Assembly (NCBI RefSeq): GCF_900188125.1
Contig: NZ_FZOW01000001.1
Location: forward strand, 277,368 to 341,367
DNA from: Rhodococcoides kyotonense
Lineage (GTDB): Bacteria; Actinomycetota; Actinomycetes; Mycobacteriales; Mycobacteriaceae
Length of the DNA stretch: 64,000 nucleotides
Reading direction: 5' to 3'
Below the pieces are notes generated by a model, which saw nothing but the letters and a program-made list of their open reading frames with translations, had not been told where the DNA came from and searched no databases. A program made the position numbers and the translations under genes. Each line of letters begins with the position of its first letter. Position 1 is the stretch's first letter. Below, in pieces: positions 44,710-54,697 of the stretch.

Positions 44710-45973
44710 GTGGATCTTCCGGGTCGAGGCCGAGCAGCGGGAACGCCGCGCGGCGGGTTGCGAGAATGGCGGAGTCGACGCGCTCGAGAGCACGATCGGG
44801 TGCATCGGTCCCGCCCGCGGCCGCACCACCGGGGCCGTCCCATGCGGGATAGTCGACGTCGCCCCCGTCCCCCATCACCTGAGGCAGGTCGATGCTCGGA
44901 GCCAAGGACCTGACCTGTTCACGCCATGAGTCCGGCAGAGCGAGCATCGGGTCGACGGGGCGACCCAGTGCCGCGGCGATCAGATGGGTCCACGCGCGAG
45001 GCACGACGCGAACCAACCCGTACCCACCACCACCGACAGCGATCCAGCGTCCTTCGGAATGCTCGTCGGCGAGATCGCGCATCGCCAGGAACGCCGCGTT
45101 CTGTCCGTCCACCGTGAGCGCCAGGTCCGCCAGCGGATCCTCGCGATGGCTGTCGACGCCGCACTGGCTGACGATGATCTGCGGCTTGAACGCGGCGATG
45201 GCACCAGGCACGACGGCGTGGAATGCGCGCAGCCACAACCTGTCTCCCGTACCGGGCAGGAGCGGCACATTGATCGACATGCCTTCGGCAGCGCCCGATC
45301 CGACCTCCGTGGACCACCCCGTGTTGGGCCACAGTGTGGCCGGGTGCTGGTGCAGCGACACGGTCAACACTCGCGGGTCGCCGAGGAAAGCATGTTGCAC
45401 ACCATCGCCGTGATGGGCATCGACGTCGACATAGGCGATGCGATCGAAACCGTTGTCCAGCAGCCACGAAATCGCGATCGCCGCGTCGTTGTAGACGCAG
45501 AATCCCGACGCCCAATCCGGCATCGCGTGATGCATTCCTCCGCCGATGCTCACCGCTCGTCGTGCTCTGCCCGCCGCGACCTCACGCGCGGCTGCCAGAG
45601 TGCCGCCGGTCAGCATCGCGCTGGCTTCGTGCATCTGCCGGAACACGGGATTGTCGTCGGAACCAAGACCGTGCTCCACCGAATCGGGGTGCAGGATCGA
45701 CAGCCCTTTGTCGGGTGCACGTTTGACTGCCTCGATGTACGCGGGCGTGTGGATGCGCAACAGTTCCGTGTCACTCGCGGCCGTCGGTTCGACGAGTTCG
45801 ACGCCGTCGAGCACACCGATTCCACGTGCAAGCGCCATCGTCAGGTCGAGTCGCGTCGGGTTCATCGGGTGGTCGTCACTCCACCGATACGACAGGTAGT
45901 CGGAACTCCAGACGACGATGTCGTCGGCGACCGCCGCGTGGAAAGGGGGCGGTCCGGCCGCCGGGTCTGCCAT
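44702..45973 (-). CDS. acuC: AcuC-type class I lysine deacetylase
   Basis: 423 aa, zinc hydrolase removing acetyl groups from lysines. Motifs: SIGGGMHHAMPDWASGFC, YVDVDAHHGDGVQHAF, CGVDSHREDPLA and GGGGYGLV, covering the zinc Asp/His ligands and the catalytic His pair. AcuC in B. subtilis reactivates acetyl-CoA synthetase. It is the first gene of an operon with the opposing acetyltransferase. TAGCGT seven bases before ATG may be a -10 giving a leaderless message. A palindromic operator lies 61-74 bases upstream. Confidence 0.9.
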   Translation of the reverse strand: MADPAAGPPPFHAAVADDIVVWSSDYLSYRWSDDHPMNPTRLDLTMALARGIGVLDGVELVEPTAASDTELLRIHTPAYIEAVKRAPDKGLSILHPDSVEHGLGSDDNPVFRQMHEASAMLTGGTLAAAREVAAGRARRAVSIGGGMHHAMPDWASGFCVYNDAAIAISWLLDNGFDRIAYVDVDAHHGDGVQHAFLGDPRVLTVSLHQHPATLWPNTGWSTEVGSGAAEGMSINVPLLPGTGDRLWLRAFHAVVPGAIAAFKPQIIVSQCGVDSHREDPLADLALTVDGQNAAFLAMRDLADEHSEGRWIAVGGGGYGLVRVVPRAWTHLIAAALGRPVDPMLALPDSWREQVRSLAPSIDLPQVMGDGGDVDYPAWDGPGGAAAGGTDAPDRALERVDSAILATRRAAFPLLGLDPEDPRD

Positions 45974-46033
45974 GACGGCAACGCTACTTGTCGGCGTGAC
46001 GCAGTGCGAGCAACGACCCGCATCGGCACGGGG

Positions 46034-46047
46034 TTACCGACCGGTAC
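46034..46047. promoter_or_regulatory. Palindromic operator upstream of acuC-patA
   Basis: TTACCGACCGGTAC: the core TACCG-AC-CGGTA is a perfect palindrome, identical over 13 of 14 bases to the fadA operator at 4216-4229. It lies between the divergent acuC and ideR, nearer acuC. Confidence 0.6.
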
Positions 46048-46103
46048 TCGGTCGAGGCACGCGGACCCGTCGACCTACGACGCCAATTCAGGCCAGGCGA
46101 CGG

Positions 46104-46109
46104 TAGAAT
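46104..46109 (+). promoter_or_regulatory. Putative -10 of ideR
   Basis: TAGAAT at 46104-46109 would start transcription near 46116, leaving a 17-base leader that includes the AAGGGG ribosome site before GTG 46133. No -35 is obvious. Confidence 0.5.
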
Positions 46110-46132
46110 CGGCCAGGACGAAGGGGTTGAGT

Positions 46133-46819
46133 GTGAAGGATCTGGTCGACACCACGGAGATGTACCTCCGGACGATCTACGATTTGGAAGAAGAAGGCGT
46201 CGTGCCGCTGCGTGCACGCATCGCCGAGCGCCTCGAACAGAGCGGTCCTACCGTCAGCCAGACAGTTGCGCGTATGGAACGCGACGGGCTGCTCTCGGTT
46301 GCGGGCGATCGCCATCTCGAGCTGACGGAGAAGGGCCGCAGTCTCGCCGTGTCGGTGATGCGCAAGCATCGTCTGGCGGAGCGACTTCTGGTCGACGTCA
46401 TCGGACTTCGGTGGGAAGACGTGCACGCCGAGGCGTGCCGTTGGGAACACGTGATGAGCGAGGAAGTCGAACGCCGTCTCGTCACCGTGCTGAACAATCC
46501 CACCACGTCGCCGTACGGCAATCCGATCCCCGGCCTGGAAGAGCTGGGGCTGGGCCAGCCCGTGGCACAGCACGAGGACCTGATCCGATTGACGGATCTA
46601 CCGCACGGCCAGTCCACGGCCGTCGTGGTGCGCAGGCTTGCCGAGCACGTGCAGTCGGATCCCGAAGTCATCTCGCAGTTGCGTGATGCAGGCGTGGTTC
46701 CTGATGCACGGGTTACAGTCGAGGCGAAGGCTGGAACGGTCACGATCACCGTCCCCGGCCACGAAGGCATCGACATTTCCGAAGAAATGGCCCACGCGGT
46801 TCAGGTGAAGCAGGTTTAG
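46133..46819 (+). CDS. ideR: Iron-dependent repressor IdeR (DtxR family)
   Basis: Ferrous-iron-activated repressor of siderophore and iron-uptake genes, 228 aa from GTG 46133 (AAGGGG upstream). The DNA-binding helix-turn-helix ([21 protein letters not shown]), metal site residues in the order Met10, His79/Glu83 ([10 protein letters not shown]), His98, Cys102, Glu105, His106 (EACRWEHVM), and the C-terminal SH3-like domain (from about 150) are complete. Very close to mycobacterial IdeR by memory. Follows sigB-acuC region; upstream of galE by 68 bases. Confidence 0.95.
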   Translation: MKDLVDTTEMYLRTIYDLEEEGVVPLRARIAERLEQSGPTVSQTVARMERDGLLSVAGDRHLELTEKGRSLAVSVMRKHRLAERLLVDVIGLRWEDVHAEACRWEHVMSEEVERRLVTVLNNPTTSPYGNPIPGLEELGLGQPVAQHEDLIRLTDLPHGQSTAVVVRRLAEHVQSDPEVISQLRDAGVVPDARVTVEAKAGTVTITVPGHEGIDISEEMAHAVQVKQV

Positions 46820-46887
46820 GAAGACTCTCGTCGGACTCCGACGGCCTGTCCTCACCGACCGGCCGTCGGCCCGACGAGGAGCGGACA

Positions 46888-47880
46888 GTGAAACTTTTGG
46901 TGACCGGCGGCGCCGGCTACGTAGGCAGTGTGTGCGCCGCAGTGTTGGCCGAACGAGGACACGACGTCGTCGTCGTGGACAGTCTCATCACCGGCAATCG
47001 CGACGCCGTTCCGCCCCAGTGCACGTTCGTCGAGGCGGATATCAAGGACGTCGCGTCGTCGATCCTCACCGGCGCCGGTTTCGACGGTGTGTTGCACTTC
47101 GCGGCACAGTCTCTCGTCGGTGAATCGGTGGTCACGCCCGACAAGTACTGGTCCGGCAATGTCGTCACGACGTTGGCGCTGCTGGACGCCATGCGCGAAT
47201 CGGGAACTCCCCGCCTCGTGTTCAGCTCGACCGCCGCAACCTACGGCGAACCCGAACAGACCCCGATCACCGAAGCCATGCCGACGGCGCCCACCAACCC
47301 GTACGGTGCCACGAAACTCGCGATCGACCATGCGATCACGTCCTACGCCAACGCCTACGGACTCGCCGCGACATCTCTGCGGTACTTCAACGTCGCCGGG
47401 GCGTACGCGGGATTCGGCGAGAATCGCGTCGTCGAGACACATCTCATTCCTCTCGTGTTGCAGACCGCGCTCGGCCAGCGCGCCAAGATCTCCGTGTTCG
47501 GCAACGACTGGCCGACTCCCGACGGCACTGCCGTGCGCGACTACATCCATGTCGCCGACCTGGCCGAGGCACACATCCTCGCCCTGGAATCGTCGGCGCC
47601 CGGATCGCACCGGATCTACAATCTGGGCAGCGGAACCGGATTCTCCGTGAACGAAGTCATCGAGGCATGCAAGAGGGTCACCGGGCTCGACATCCCCGTC
47701 GAGCAGGCTCCGCGACGCGCAGGCGATCCGGCCGTGTTGATCGCATCGAGCGAGCGTGCCATCGCGGACCTCGGGTGGACCCCTCGATTCACCGACCTCG
47801 ACGTGATCGTCTCCGACGCGTGGACGTTCCTCCGCGACCTCGGCGACCGATCACATGCTGCCGCGAAAGCCACCATCTGA
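46888..47880 (+). CDS. galE: UDP-glucose 4-epimerase
   Basis: Interconverts UDP-glucose and UDP-galactose, feeding arabinogalactan synthesis in this group. 330 aa. [14 protein letters not shown] (NAD-binding), [15 protein letters not shown] and catalytic [11 protein letters not shown] (Tyr-x-x-x-Lys) are clear. GTG 46888 with AGGAG 8 bases upstream. Probably co-transcribed with ideR. Converges on DUF4192 five bases away. Confidence 0.92.
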   Translation: MKLLVTGGAGYVGSVCAAVLAERGHDVVVVDSLITGNRDAVPPQCTFVEADIKDVASSILTGAGFDGVLHFAAQSLVGESVVTPDKYWSGNVVTTLALLDAMRESGTPRLVFSSTAATYGEPEQTPITEAMPTAPTNPYGATKLAIDHAITSYANAYGLAATSLRYFNVAGAYAGFGENRVVETHLIPLVLQTALGQRAKISVFGNDWPTPDGTAVRDYIHVADLAEAHILALESSAPGSHRIYNLGSGTGFSVNEVIEACKRVTGLDIPVEQAPRRAGDPAVLIASSERAIADLGWTPRFTDLDVIVSDAWTFLRDLGDRSHAAAKATI

Positions 47881-47885
47881 GCCGC

Positions 47886-49019
47886 TCAGGTAGTAGCCAG
47901 CGGTAGAGGTAACTCGACGCCACAGAGCTCGGCGGTCGCGTACCCACTGAACGCGACCTCACGAATGAGCTCGGGCCCTGCTCCCGCGGCGAGCGATCGC
48001 TCGAGCAACGTGGCGAGCGAATACTCGGCATCCGCCTCCAGCGCGATGTCGAGCGCCACCGTTGCGGTCGCACCGTCGCCCCTGGCGTAAGCGCTGAACG
48101 CGAGAAGTGTCGCGGCAGTAGCGCGTTCGGGTGCGGGTAGAACACGTGCGAGCTCCGACCACAGCATCTCGGCGACATAGGCGACGTCGGTCAGTACGAG
48201 CGCGAGCACGCTGTCGCGAACCATCACCCGGTTCAACGCGATTCCGATGCGTGCCGCCTCGTCCGGAGTCGGGTTCACTGCCAGTGGCGCATCGGGCGAC
48301 ACCGAGCCCGCCGACTGGATGAACTGCAGAATCTGCGTGAGCTGGGGCGCGTCGGACTCGGGTTGTTCGGCGCGTGCCTGTGGCATGAGCGCCGACACCC
48401 GACGGCTGACGTCGTCGTCGACCGGCCGGAGGACCTCGGCGAACGCCGCGCGGGACGGAAGTACCGAGCGCCCCTCCAACGCGTAGGCCAATGTGAGCGG
48501 CGAGGTCCGAGGGTCGGGGATCGTGCCCCAGTCGTCGTACCCGTCCAACGACGCCCATTCGGACCCCGCAGCGATCTCCGGTGTGAACAGCACTCGAAGT
48601 ATGTCGGTGCCGCGCTCGGCGAACTCGTCCATCAAGCACTGTCCCAGAACCTGAAATCTCGTGTCGCACAAGAGACCTGTCTCGGGTACGGCTCGATCGT
48701 CGACGACGAAGGCGATCGCGTCGTGCACGTCTTCGTGGTGGCACTGAGCAGCGAAGCGGCCGATCACATCCATCATCCTGTCCGGGACGGCGTACAGAAA
48801 CCCGCCGTCCACGGCGTGGCGCACGGGAATGTCGAGGTCGTGCCGCATGACGGTTCCGGCGGTGAACGTCCCTCGCGGATCGGTGTCGAGGCACATCACC
48901 ACCAACGACCGTTGCGGGACGAAGCCGAGCATGGCGGGAAGTGCTGCGATCAACTCGCCGAGCGCGTCGAAGCTGACGGTGACGGGGGGTGTCGGTCGAT
49001 CGTCGGAGTGTGTGGTCAT
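47886..49019 (-). CDS. DUF4192 family protein
   Basis: 377 aa, actinobacterial family of unknown function. Conserved N-terminal region (VTVSFDALGELIAALPAMLGFVPQRSLVVMCLD, about 14-46) and later TAATLLAFSAYARGDGATATVALDIALEAD near 305. ATG 49019 was chosen; the frame opens at 49064. No membrane segment. A gap of about 150 bases separates it from the upstream lipoprotein gene. Confidence 0.83.
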   Translation of the reverse strand: MTTHSDDRPTPPVTVSFDALGELIAALPAMLGFVPQRSLVVMCLDTDPRGTFTAGTVMRHDLDIPVRHAVDGGFLYAVPDRMMDVIGRFAAQCHHEDVHDAIAFVVDDRAVPETGLLCDTRFQVLGQCLMDEFAERGTDILRVLFTPEIAAGSEWASLDGYDDWGTIPDPRTSPLTLAYALEGRSVLPSRAAFAEVLRPVDDDVSRRVSALMPQARAEQPESDAPQLTQILQFIQSAGSVSPDAPLAVNPTPDEAARIGIALNRVMVRDSVLALVLTDVAYVAEMLWSELARVLPAPERATAATLLAFSAYARGDGATATVALDIALEADAEYSLATLLERSLAAGAGPELIREVAFSGYATAELCGVELPLPLATT

Positions 49020-49169
49020 GAGATCGAGACTGGCCCCGACCGGCAGACCGGAGTCTCCCGTCACCAGGGGCGGAACGGACCCCTGTGGAACGCCACGTCA
49101 CCTGTGGACAACCCGCCACGGCGGCCCGAAAAACCACGTCGGTGTGTCGGCACCCTGTGGTACTGCGAG

Positions 49170-49880
49170 TCAGCCTGCTTTGACCTTCTGCACCGCAGCG
49201 GTGAACAGCTCGTCGAGCGTGGCCGCGTCGGGTGCGGAGTCGTCGAACGACATGTAGGTCGCAGCAACCCGCGTTCCGTCGATCTGGGCCATCAGCGTCA
49301 ACATCGACTGGGTGACCGTTTCGGCACCCGAACCCGACGACACCGTCTGCTTGACCGCGAGGGTGTCGTCCGCATCGATGGGCGGCGCCGGAGTGATCGT
49401 GGACCGAATGGTGGAGGTGGCACCGGATTTGGTGGCCTCCACCTCGGCGCACGTGGTCAGCTGCTCTTCACGAGCGGACAACGGCTCGTCGACGGCGGTG
49501 AGTTCTATCGAGATGGTCGCGCGGTTGGCGTTGTCCGTACCCACGACGAGTGCGGCCGACGTCGGGTCGACCGGCTTACAGCCCGCGGGACTCACCTCGG
49601 CTCCGGCCGGAATTCCGGTGAGGTCGGGCAATGCCTGACTGATCGCCTGCGGCGGCAGCACGATCGCGTCGTACGGCGCCGGGAACTGCGACGGGTCGAT
49701 CAGGAGAGCATTCAGATCGGCGTCACCGGTGTCGGTGTTTCCGGGCACCGCGGACGCGTCGGCGCTGCTCGGCGACGGTGTACCTGCCACGTTCGAGCCG
49801 CAGCCTGCGAGCGCCAGCGTTGCGATCGCACCGAAGGCGAGCAGTATCGGTCGAGAGGTCGATACGGAACGGCGCAACAC
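49170..49880 (-). CDS. Secreted lipoprotein of unknown function
   Basis: 236 aa from GTG 49880 (GGAGG 9 bases upstream). Signal peptide ends in lipobox ALAGC near residue 26, followed by a Ser/Pro/Ala-rich linker. The mature domain has a Cys pair (AGCKPVDPTS and LTTCAEVEA) and a repeated beta pattern reminiscent of PknH-extracellular or DUF5642 domains; I cannot assign it firmly. Likely outer surface of the cell membrane. Confidence 0.72.
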   Translation of the reverse strand: MLRRSVSTSRPILLAFGAIATLALAGCGSNVAGTPSPSSADASAVPGNTDTGDADLNALLIDPSQFPAPYDAIVLPPQAISQALPDLTGIPAGAEVSPAGCKPVDPTSAALVVGTDNANRATISIELTAVDEPLSAREEQLTTCAEVEATKSGATSTIRSTITPAPPIDADDTLAVKQTVSSGSGAETVTQSMLTLMAQIDGTRVAATYMSFDDSAPDAATLDELFTAAVQKVKAG

Positions 49881-49984
49881 GGAAAGGACCTCCAACGGTC
49901 TACGGCGGGTTTGTCCGTTCCACCTTCTCATTCGGGGAGGTTGCCGGGCGGGAGGCACGCGGAGAGGCGGCTGCTCCGCCCCTA

Positions 49985-50018
49985 CGTGCGTAGTCGGCGC
50001 CGAGACCGACTACGCACG
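49985..50018. terminator. Perfect 13-bp hairpin downstream of the mscR operon
   Basis: CGTGCGTAGTCGG (49985-49997) and CCGACTACGCACG (50006-50018), loop of eight bases, 56 bases beyond the metallo-hydrolase stop in the direction of its transcription. No T-tract. Confidence 0.55.
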
Positions 50019-50073
50019 CAAGGACCGAAGCAGAGCCTGCAGACCGATCCCGTCTGCACAGTGCGCAGCTGTA

Positions 50074-50700
50074 TCAGCTTCCGCGTTTGATCCATTCCTC
50101 CAGGTGCGGCGATTCCTCGCCGATGCTGGTGCCGTCGCCGTGGCCGGTGTTGACCTTCGTGTCGGCGGGCAACGCGAACAACCGATCTCGAATCGATCCG
50201 ATGATCGTCGGGAAGTCGGAGAACGACCGACCTGTCGCACCCGGACCTCCGGAGAACAACGTGTCCCCCGAGAACAACTGGCCCGCTTCGGGTACGTACA
50301 GGCACGTCGACCCCGGCGAATGTCCTGGCGTGTGCAACGCGACGATGTCGGTTCCCGCCACCGAGATCCGCTGAGAGTCTTCCAAGATGCCGTGCGATAC
50401 ACCCGGATGGGTCTGCTCCCACAGCACGTCATCCGCGGGATTCAGCAGAATCGGCGCATCAAGCGCACGGGAGAGTTCCGGTGCCACGGTCACGTGATCG
50501 TTGTGTCCGTGTGTGCACACGATCGCCTTGACCGTCCTGCCTGCGACGGCGTCGATGATCGGGCGGGCATCATGAGCGGCATCGACGATCACCACCTCGT
50601 TGTCGTCACCGATCAACCAGATGTTGTTGTCGACATCCCACTCACCGCCGTCGAGAGCGAACGTCCCCGACGTGACGACCTTGTCGATACGCAGGCTCAT
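50074..50700 (-). CDS. MBL-fold metallo-hydrolase paired with mycothiol dehydrogenase
   Basis: 208 aa, metallo-beta-lactamase fold. Zinc motif THGHNDH (about 63-69), [27 protein letters not shown] and TGHGDGTS give the full ligand set. Glyoxalase-II-like size. ATG 50700 overlaps the mscR stop (ATGA), so coupled translation is likely. In mycobacteria the same partner sits beside mscR (Rv2260 next to Rv2259), which suggests it hydrolyses the S-formylmycothiol or a related thioester formed by MscR (inference). Confidence 0.87.
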   Translation of the reverse strand: MSLRIDKVVTSGTFALDGGEWDVDNNIWLIGDDNEVVIVDAAHDARPIIDAVAGRTVKAIVCTHGHNDHVTVAPELSRALDAPILLNPADDVLWEQTHPGVSHGILEDSQRISVAGTDIVALHTPGHSPGSTCLYVPEAGQLFSGDTLFSGGPGATGRSFSDFPTIIGSIRDRLFALPADTKVNTGHGDGTSIGEESPHLEEWIKRGS

Positions 50701-51782
50701 AGTTCGACCACCGACCGCAGCACCTCACCCTTGTGCATCTTCTCGAACGCAGCCTCGATGTCCTCGATACCGATCCGCTCGGTCACGAACTTCTCCAGCG
50801 GCAACCGCCCCTGCTCGTACAGATCCACCAGCAGCGGGAAGTCACGCTCGGGCAAGCAATCTCCGTACCACGACGACTTCAGCGATCCACCGCGCGAGAA
50901 GAAATCGATCAACGGCATCTCCAGCGTCATCTCCGGCGTCGGCACACCCACCAGGACAACCGTGCCCGCCAGATCACGGCCGTAGAACGCCTGCTTCCAC
51001 GTCTCCGGACGACCCACCGCGTCGATGACGACGTCCGCACCGAACCCGCCGGTCAACTCCTGAATCGCTTCCACCGCATCGAGCGTCGACGCGTCGACGG
51101 TGTGCGTCGCACCGAGATCCTTCGCCCACTCGAGCTTGCCGGGATCGCGATCCACAGCGATGATCGTCGTCGCACCTGCGAGACGGGCACCCGCGATCGC
51201 CGCATCCCCGACGCCGCCGCACCCGACCACCGCGACCGAGTCACCGCGCGAGACGTTGCCGGTGTTCATCGCCGCACCGAGACCGGCCATGACACCGCAG
51301 CCGAGCAGACCGACGACCGCGGGATCGGACTCCGGATTCACCTTCGTGCACTGACCCTCGTGCACCAACGTCTTGTCCGCGAACGCACCGATCCCCAACG
51401 CAGGCGAGAGCTCCGTACCGTCCTCGAGCGTCATCTTCTTCGACGCATTGTGCGTGTCGAAGCAGTACCACGGCTTGCCCTTCTTGCAGGCCCGGCACTC
51501 ACCACACACCGCACGCCAATTCAGCACCACGAAGTCGCCGACCGCGACGTGGGTGACCGCGTCACCGACAGTCTCGACGATGCCCGCGGCCTCGTGACCG
51601 AGCAGGAACGGGAACTCGTCGTTGATCCCGCCCTCGCGGTAATGCAGATCGGTATGACAGACCCCGCACGCGGAAATCTTCACCACGACGTCGTTCGGAC
51701 CTGGATCCGGAATGACGATCGTCTCCAGAGAGACCGGCTCACCCTTCGCCTTCGCGACGACGGCACGCACCTGCTGCGGCAT
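50697..51782 (-). CDS. mscR: S-(hydroxymethyl)mycothiol dehydrogenase
   Basis: Zinc-dependent NAD alcohol dehydrogenase oxidising the formaldehyde-mycothiol adduct; also reduces S-nitrosomycothiol. 361 aa. Catalytic zinc ligands in [10 protein letters not shown] and LLGHEAAG, structural zinc in [15 protein letters not shown], and the Rossmann [20 protein letters not shown] 51782 with GGAGG six bases upstream. It pairs with the metallo-hydrolase gene downstream. Presence implies a mycothiol-producing organism. Confidence 0.94.
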   Translation of the reverse strand: MPQQVRAVVAKAKGEPVSLETIVIPDPGPNDVVVKISACGVCHTDLHYREGGINDEFPFLLGHEAAGIVETVGDAVTHVAVGDFVVLNWRAVCGECRACKKGKPWYCFDTHNASKKMTLEDGTELSPALGIGAFADKTLVHEGQCTKVNPESDPAVVGLLGCGVMAGLGAAMNTGNVSRGDSVAVVGCGGVGDAAIAGARLAGATTIIAVDRDPGKLEWAKDLGATHTVDASTLDAVEAIQELTGGFGADVVIDAVGRPETWKQAFYGRDLAGTVVLVGVPTPEMTLEMPLIDFFSRGGSLKSSWYGDCLPERDFPLLVDLYEQGRLPLEKFVTERIGIEDIEAAFEKMHKGEVLRSVVEL

Positions 51783-51933
51783 TGCATCCTCCACTTTCGA
51801 CAGAATTTGTCCTTACATCAAGCCTTCCACAACTCATGCATGCGTAGCGACATACGCACCCGTCAGAGAGCTGTTCACGAGGATGTGACCCGCCCGGCAT
51901 GCGAACTTTGCGTGAGCGGAGTACCTATGAGCC

Positions 51934-53367
51934 ATGTCTGCAGCGATGGAGTACGACCTCGTCGTCATTGGTTCCGGCCCGGGAGGCCAGAAGGCAGCGA
52001 TCGCGGCTGCGAAGCTCGGCAAACGCGTCGCCATCGTCGAGAAGGGCAAGATGCTCGGCGGCGTCTGCGTCAACACGGGAACCATCCCGTCCAAGACGCT
52101 GCGCGAAGCCGTGCTCTACCTGACCGGAATGAATCAGCGGGAACTGTACGGCGCGAGCTACCGCGTCAAGGCGAACATCACCCCCGCCGATCTCCTGGCA
52201 CGCACGACCCATGTGATCGGCAAGGAAATCGAGGTCGTCAGATCGCAGTTGCTGCGTAACAGGATCGAACTCATCACCGGGACAGGCAGTTTCCTCGATC
52301 CACGCACGGTCGTCGTCGACGATGCGCAGCGCGGCGAGCGCATCACCGTCACGGCAAAGAACGTCGTCATCGCCACCGGAACGTCGCCGGCCCGGCCTGC
52401 GGACGTCGAGTTCGACGACTATCGGGTTCTCGACTCCGACGGAATCCTGAACCTCGAATTCATCCCGGCGTCGATGGTCGTCGTCGGTGCAGGTGTCATC
52501 GGCATCGAGTACGCGTCGATGTTCGCAGCCTTGGGCACCAAGGTGACGGTCGTCGAGAAGCGCGACACGATGCTGGACTTCTGCGACCGCGAGATCGTCG
52601 AATCGCTTCAGTTCCATCTTCGCGATCTGGCGGTCACCTTCCGCTTCGGTGAGGCGGTGACCGCAGTCGACGTCGGGTCGTCGGGCACGATCACCACTCT
52701 CGCCAGCGGTAAGCGCATACCGGCCGAGGCGGTCATGTATTCGGCGGGACGCCAGGGCCTGACCGATTCTCTCGACCTCGCGAACGCCGGACTGGAAGCA
52801 GACACGAGGGGAAGAATCTTCGTCGACGAGAACTTCCAGACCAAGGTCGATCACATCTACGCCGTCGGGGACGTCATCGGTTTCCCTGCGCTCGCCGCGA
52901 CGTCGATGGACCAGGGCAGACTGGCCGCGTATCACGCGTTCGGCGAATCGAGCCAGGGGCTGATGGATCTGCAGCCGATCGGCATCTACTCCATTCCCGA
53001 GGTCTCGTACGTGGGTGCGACCGAAGTCGAACTGACGAAGAACTCGGTCCCCTACGAGGTCGGCGTGTCGCGATATCGCGAACTCGCGCGCGGACAGATC
53101 GCAGGTGACTCGTACGGAATGCTGAAACTCCTCGTGTCGACCGAGGACAGAACGCTGCTCGGCGTTCACATCTTCGGTTCCGGAGCGACGGACCTCATTC
53201 ATATCGGGCAGGCCGTCATGGGGTGTGGCGGTACGGTCGACTACCTGGTCGACGCCGTGTTCAACTACCCCACTCTGTCGGAGGCGTACAAGGTCGCCGC
53301 GCTGGACGTCACGAACAAGATTCGAGCGCTACAGAACTTCGCCCAGCCGGCGCACCGCCAGGAATGA
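51934..53367 (+). CDS. sthA: Soluble pyridine nucleotide transhydrogenase
   Basis: FAD flavoprotein balancing NADPH and NADH, 477 aa. [17 protein letters not shown] (FAD) near residue 13, [17 protein letters not shown] near 50, NAD motif [14 protein letters not shown] near 185, and the C-terminal FAD segment [13 protein letters not shown] near 307. It has a single Cys at the position of the redox pair, as expected for SthA rather than a disulfide reductase. ATG 51946 is an alternative start. Divergent from mscR. Confidence 0.92.
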   Translation: MSAAMEYDLVVIGSGPGGQKAAIAAAKLGKRVAIVEKGKMLGGVCVNTGTIPSKTLREAVLYLTGMNQRELYGASYRVKANITPADLLARTTHVIGKEIEVVRSQLLRNRIELITGTGSFLDPRTVVVDDAQRGERITVTAKNVVIATGTSPARPADVEFDDYRVLDSDGILNLEFIPASMVVVGAGVIGIEYASMFAALGTKVTVVEKRDTMLDFCDREIVESLQFHLRDLAVTFRFGEAVTAVDVGSSGTITTLASGKRIPAEAVMYSAGRQGLTDSLDLANAGLEADTRGRIFVDENFQTKVDHIYAVGDVIGFPALAATSMDQGRLAAYHAFGESSQGLMDLQPIGIYSIPEVSYVGATEVELTKNSVPYEVGVSRYRELARGQIAGDSYGMLKLLVSTEDRTLLGVHIFGSGATDLIHIGQAVMGCGGTVDYLVDAVFNYPTLSEAYKVAALDVTNKIRALQNFAQPAHRQE

Positions 53368-53531
53368 CCCTCGTGGGAATGAACGAGGTGTTCCCCGCGT
53401 TCCCTTGATCGAATCGAGTCGCGCCCGCGGGTGCGCTTGGCAGGATCCCGCGTGGGTATTCTGACTCGAAGTCGGTTTCGCTTTCGACGCCGCTACGGCG
53501 ACCGAAGGCGAGTCAGCGAAAGGGGTCCGCG

Positions 53532-54482
53532 ATGGACGAGAAGTCGAGCATGTACGAACTGGAGTTTCCAGCTCCCCAGACCTCCTCCGGCGACGGCGTC
53601 GGCCCTGTCCTCGTGCACGGCCTCGAAGGCTTCTCCGACGCGGGCCACGCGGTCCGGCTTGCCACGCAGCACCTGCGCGACACGCTGGAGACGGAACTGG
53701 TCGCGTCGTTCGACGTCGACGAGTTGATCGACTACCGCTCGCGTCGCCCGACGATGACGTTCAAGGCCGACCACTTCTCCGACTACGACGCACCCGAGCT
53801 GAACCTGTACGCCGTCAAGGACAACGCAGGAGTGCCGTTCCTGCTGCTCGCTGGGATGGAACCCGACCTGCGGTGGGAGAAGTTCACGACAGCCGTGCGC
53901 TTGCTCGCGGAGCAACTGGGTGTGCGACGCACTATCTCTCTCGGGTCGATTCCCATGGCCATTCCGCACACTCGTCCACTCGGTGTGACCGCCCACTCGT
54001 CGGACAAGTCGCTGGTCTCGTCGGACCAGAGCTGGTCCGGCGAACTCCAGGTCCCCGGTAGCGTCTCGTCGCTGCTCGAGTTCCGACTTGCTCAGCACGG
54101 TCACGAGTCGATGGGATTCTCGGTACACGTGCCGCATTACCTGGCGCAGACCGACTACCCCGCCGCTGCCGAGACGTTGCTGGAAAATGTCAGTGAGGCA
54201 GGCGATCTGGACCTTCCGCTGGCAGCACTGGGGCAGGCAGCCGCGCGAGTGCGCGAGCAGGTCGACGAGCACATCACCGGCAACGAGGAAGTGCAGTCGG
54301 TCGTCCACGCGCTGGAGCGCCAATACGACACCTACGTCGCTGCTCAGGAACAGCAGTCGACGCTGCTCGCGAGCGACGAGCCGCTGCCGAGCGGGGACGA
54401 GTTGGGCGCGGAGTTCGAACGATTCCTGGCAGAACAGGGCGGATTCGATCCGGGAACGCACGAGAAGAACACCGACGACTGA
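53532..54482 (+). CDS. PAC2 family protein
   Basis: 316 aa, PAC2 domain about 20-220 (GVGPVLVHGLEGFSDAGHAVRLATQHL; AGMEPDLRWEKFTTAV; SLGSIPMAIPHTRP). Relatives include proteasome assembly chaperones, and actinobacterial members are of uncertain role, perhaps a proteasome-linked chaperone. ATG 53532, AAAGGGG upstream. Same order as Rv2714. Ends before a strong hairpin. Confidence 0.85.
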   Translation: MDEKSSMYELEFPAPQTSSGDGVGPVLVHGLEGFSDAGHAVRLATQHLRDTLETELVASFDVDELIDYRSRRPTMTFKADHFSDYDAPELNLYAVKDNAGVPFLLLAGMEPDLRWEKFTTAVRLLAEQLGVRRTISLGSIPMAIPHTRPLGVTAHSSDKSLVSSDQSWSGELQVPGSVSSLLEFRLAQHGHESMGFSVHVPHYLAQTDYPAAAETLLENVSEAGDLDLPLAALGQAAARVREQVDEHITGNEEVQSVVHALERQYDTYVAAQEQQSTLLASDEPLPSGDELGAEFERFLAEQGGFDPGTHEKNTDD

Positions 54483-54496
54483 CATCACGAACCGAC

Positions 54497-54534
54497 GCGT
54501 GCGCTCGTGTGTGAACGTTCACACGGGCGCACGC
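54497..54534 (+). terminator. Hairpin terminator after PAC2 gene
   Basis: GCGTGCGC-T-CGTGTG and CACACG-G-GCGCACGC form a 15-bp stem with one G-T pair, loop TGAACGTT, followed by CTTTCGT. Confidence 0.75.
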
Positions 54535-54697
54535 TTTCGTGTATGACCTGCACTGTCGTGGTCGAACCGAAACATACCTGTAACCCCGAATAGCGCTGAT
54601 ATGTCGCCGATTGCGCGTACTCGTGCGAGAGTCGTACTTGTAGTTGTCATTCGAATCGGTACGACCGAGGAACGCGCAAAGGGATCGGCGAGGCCAC

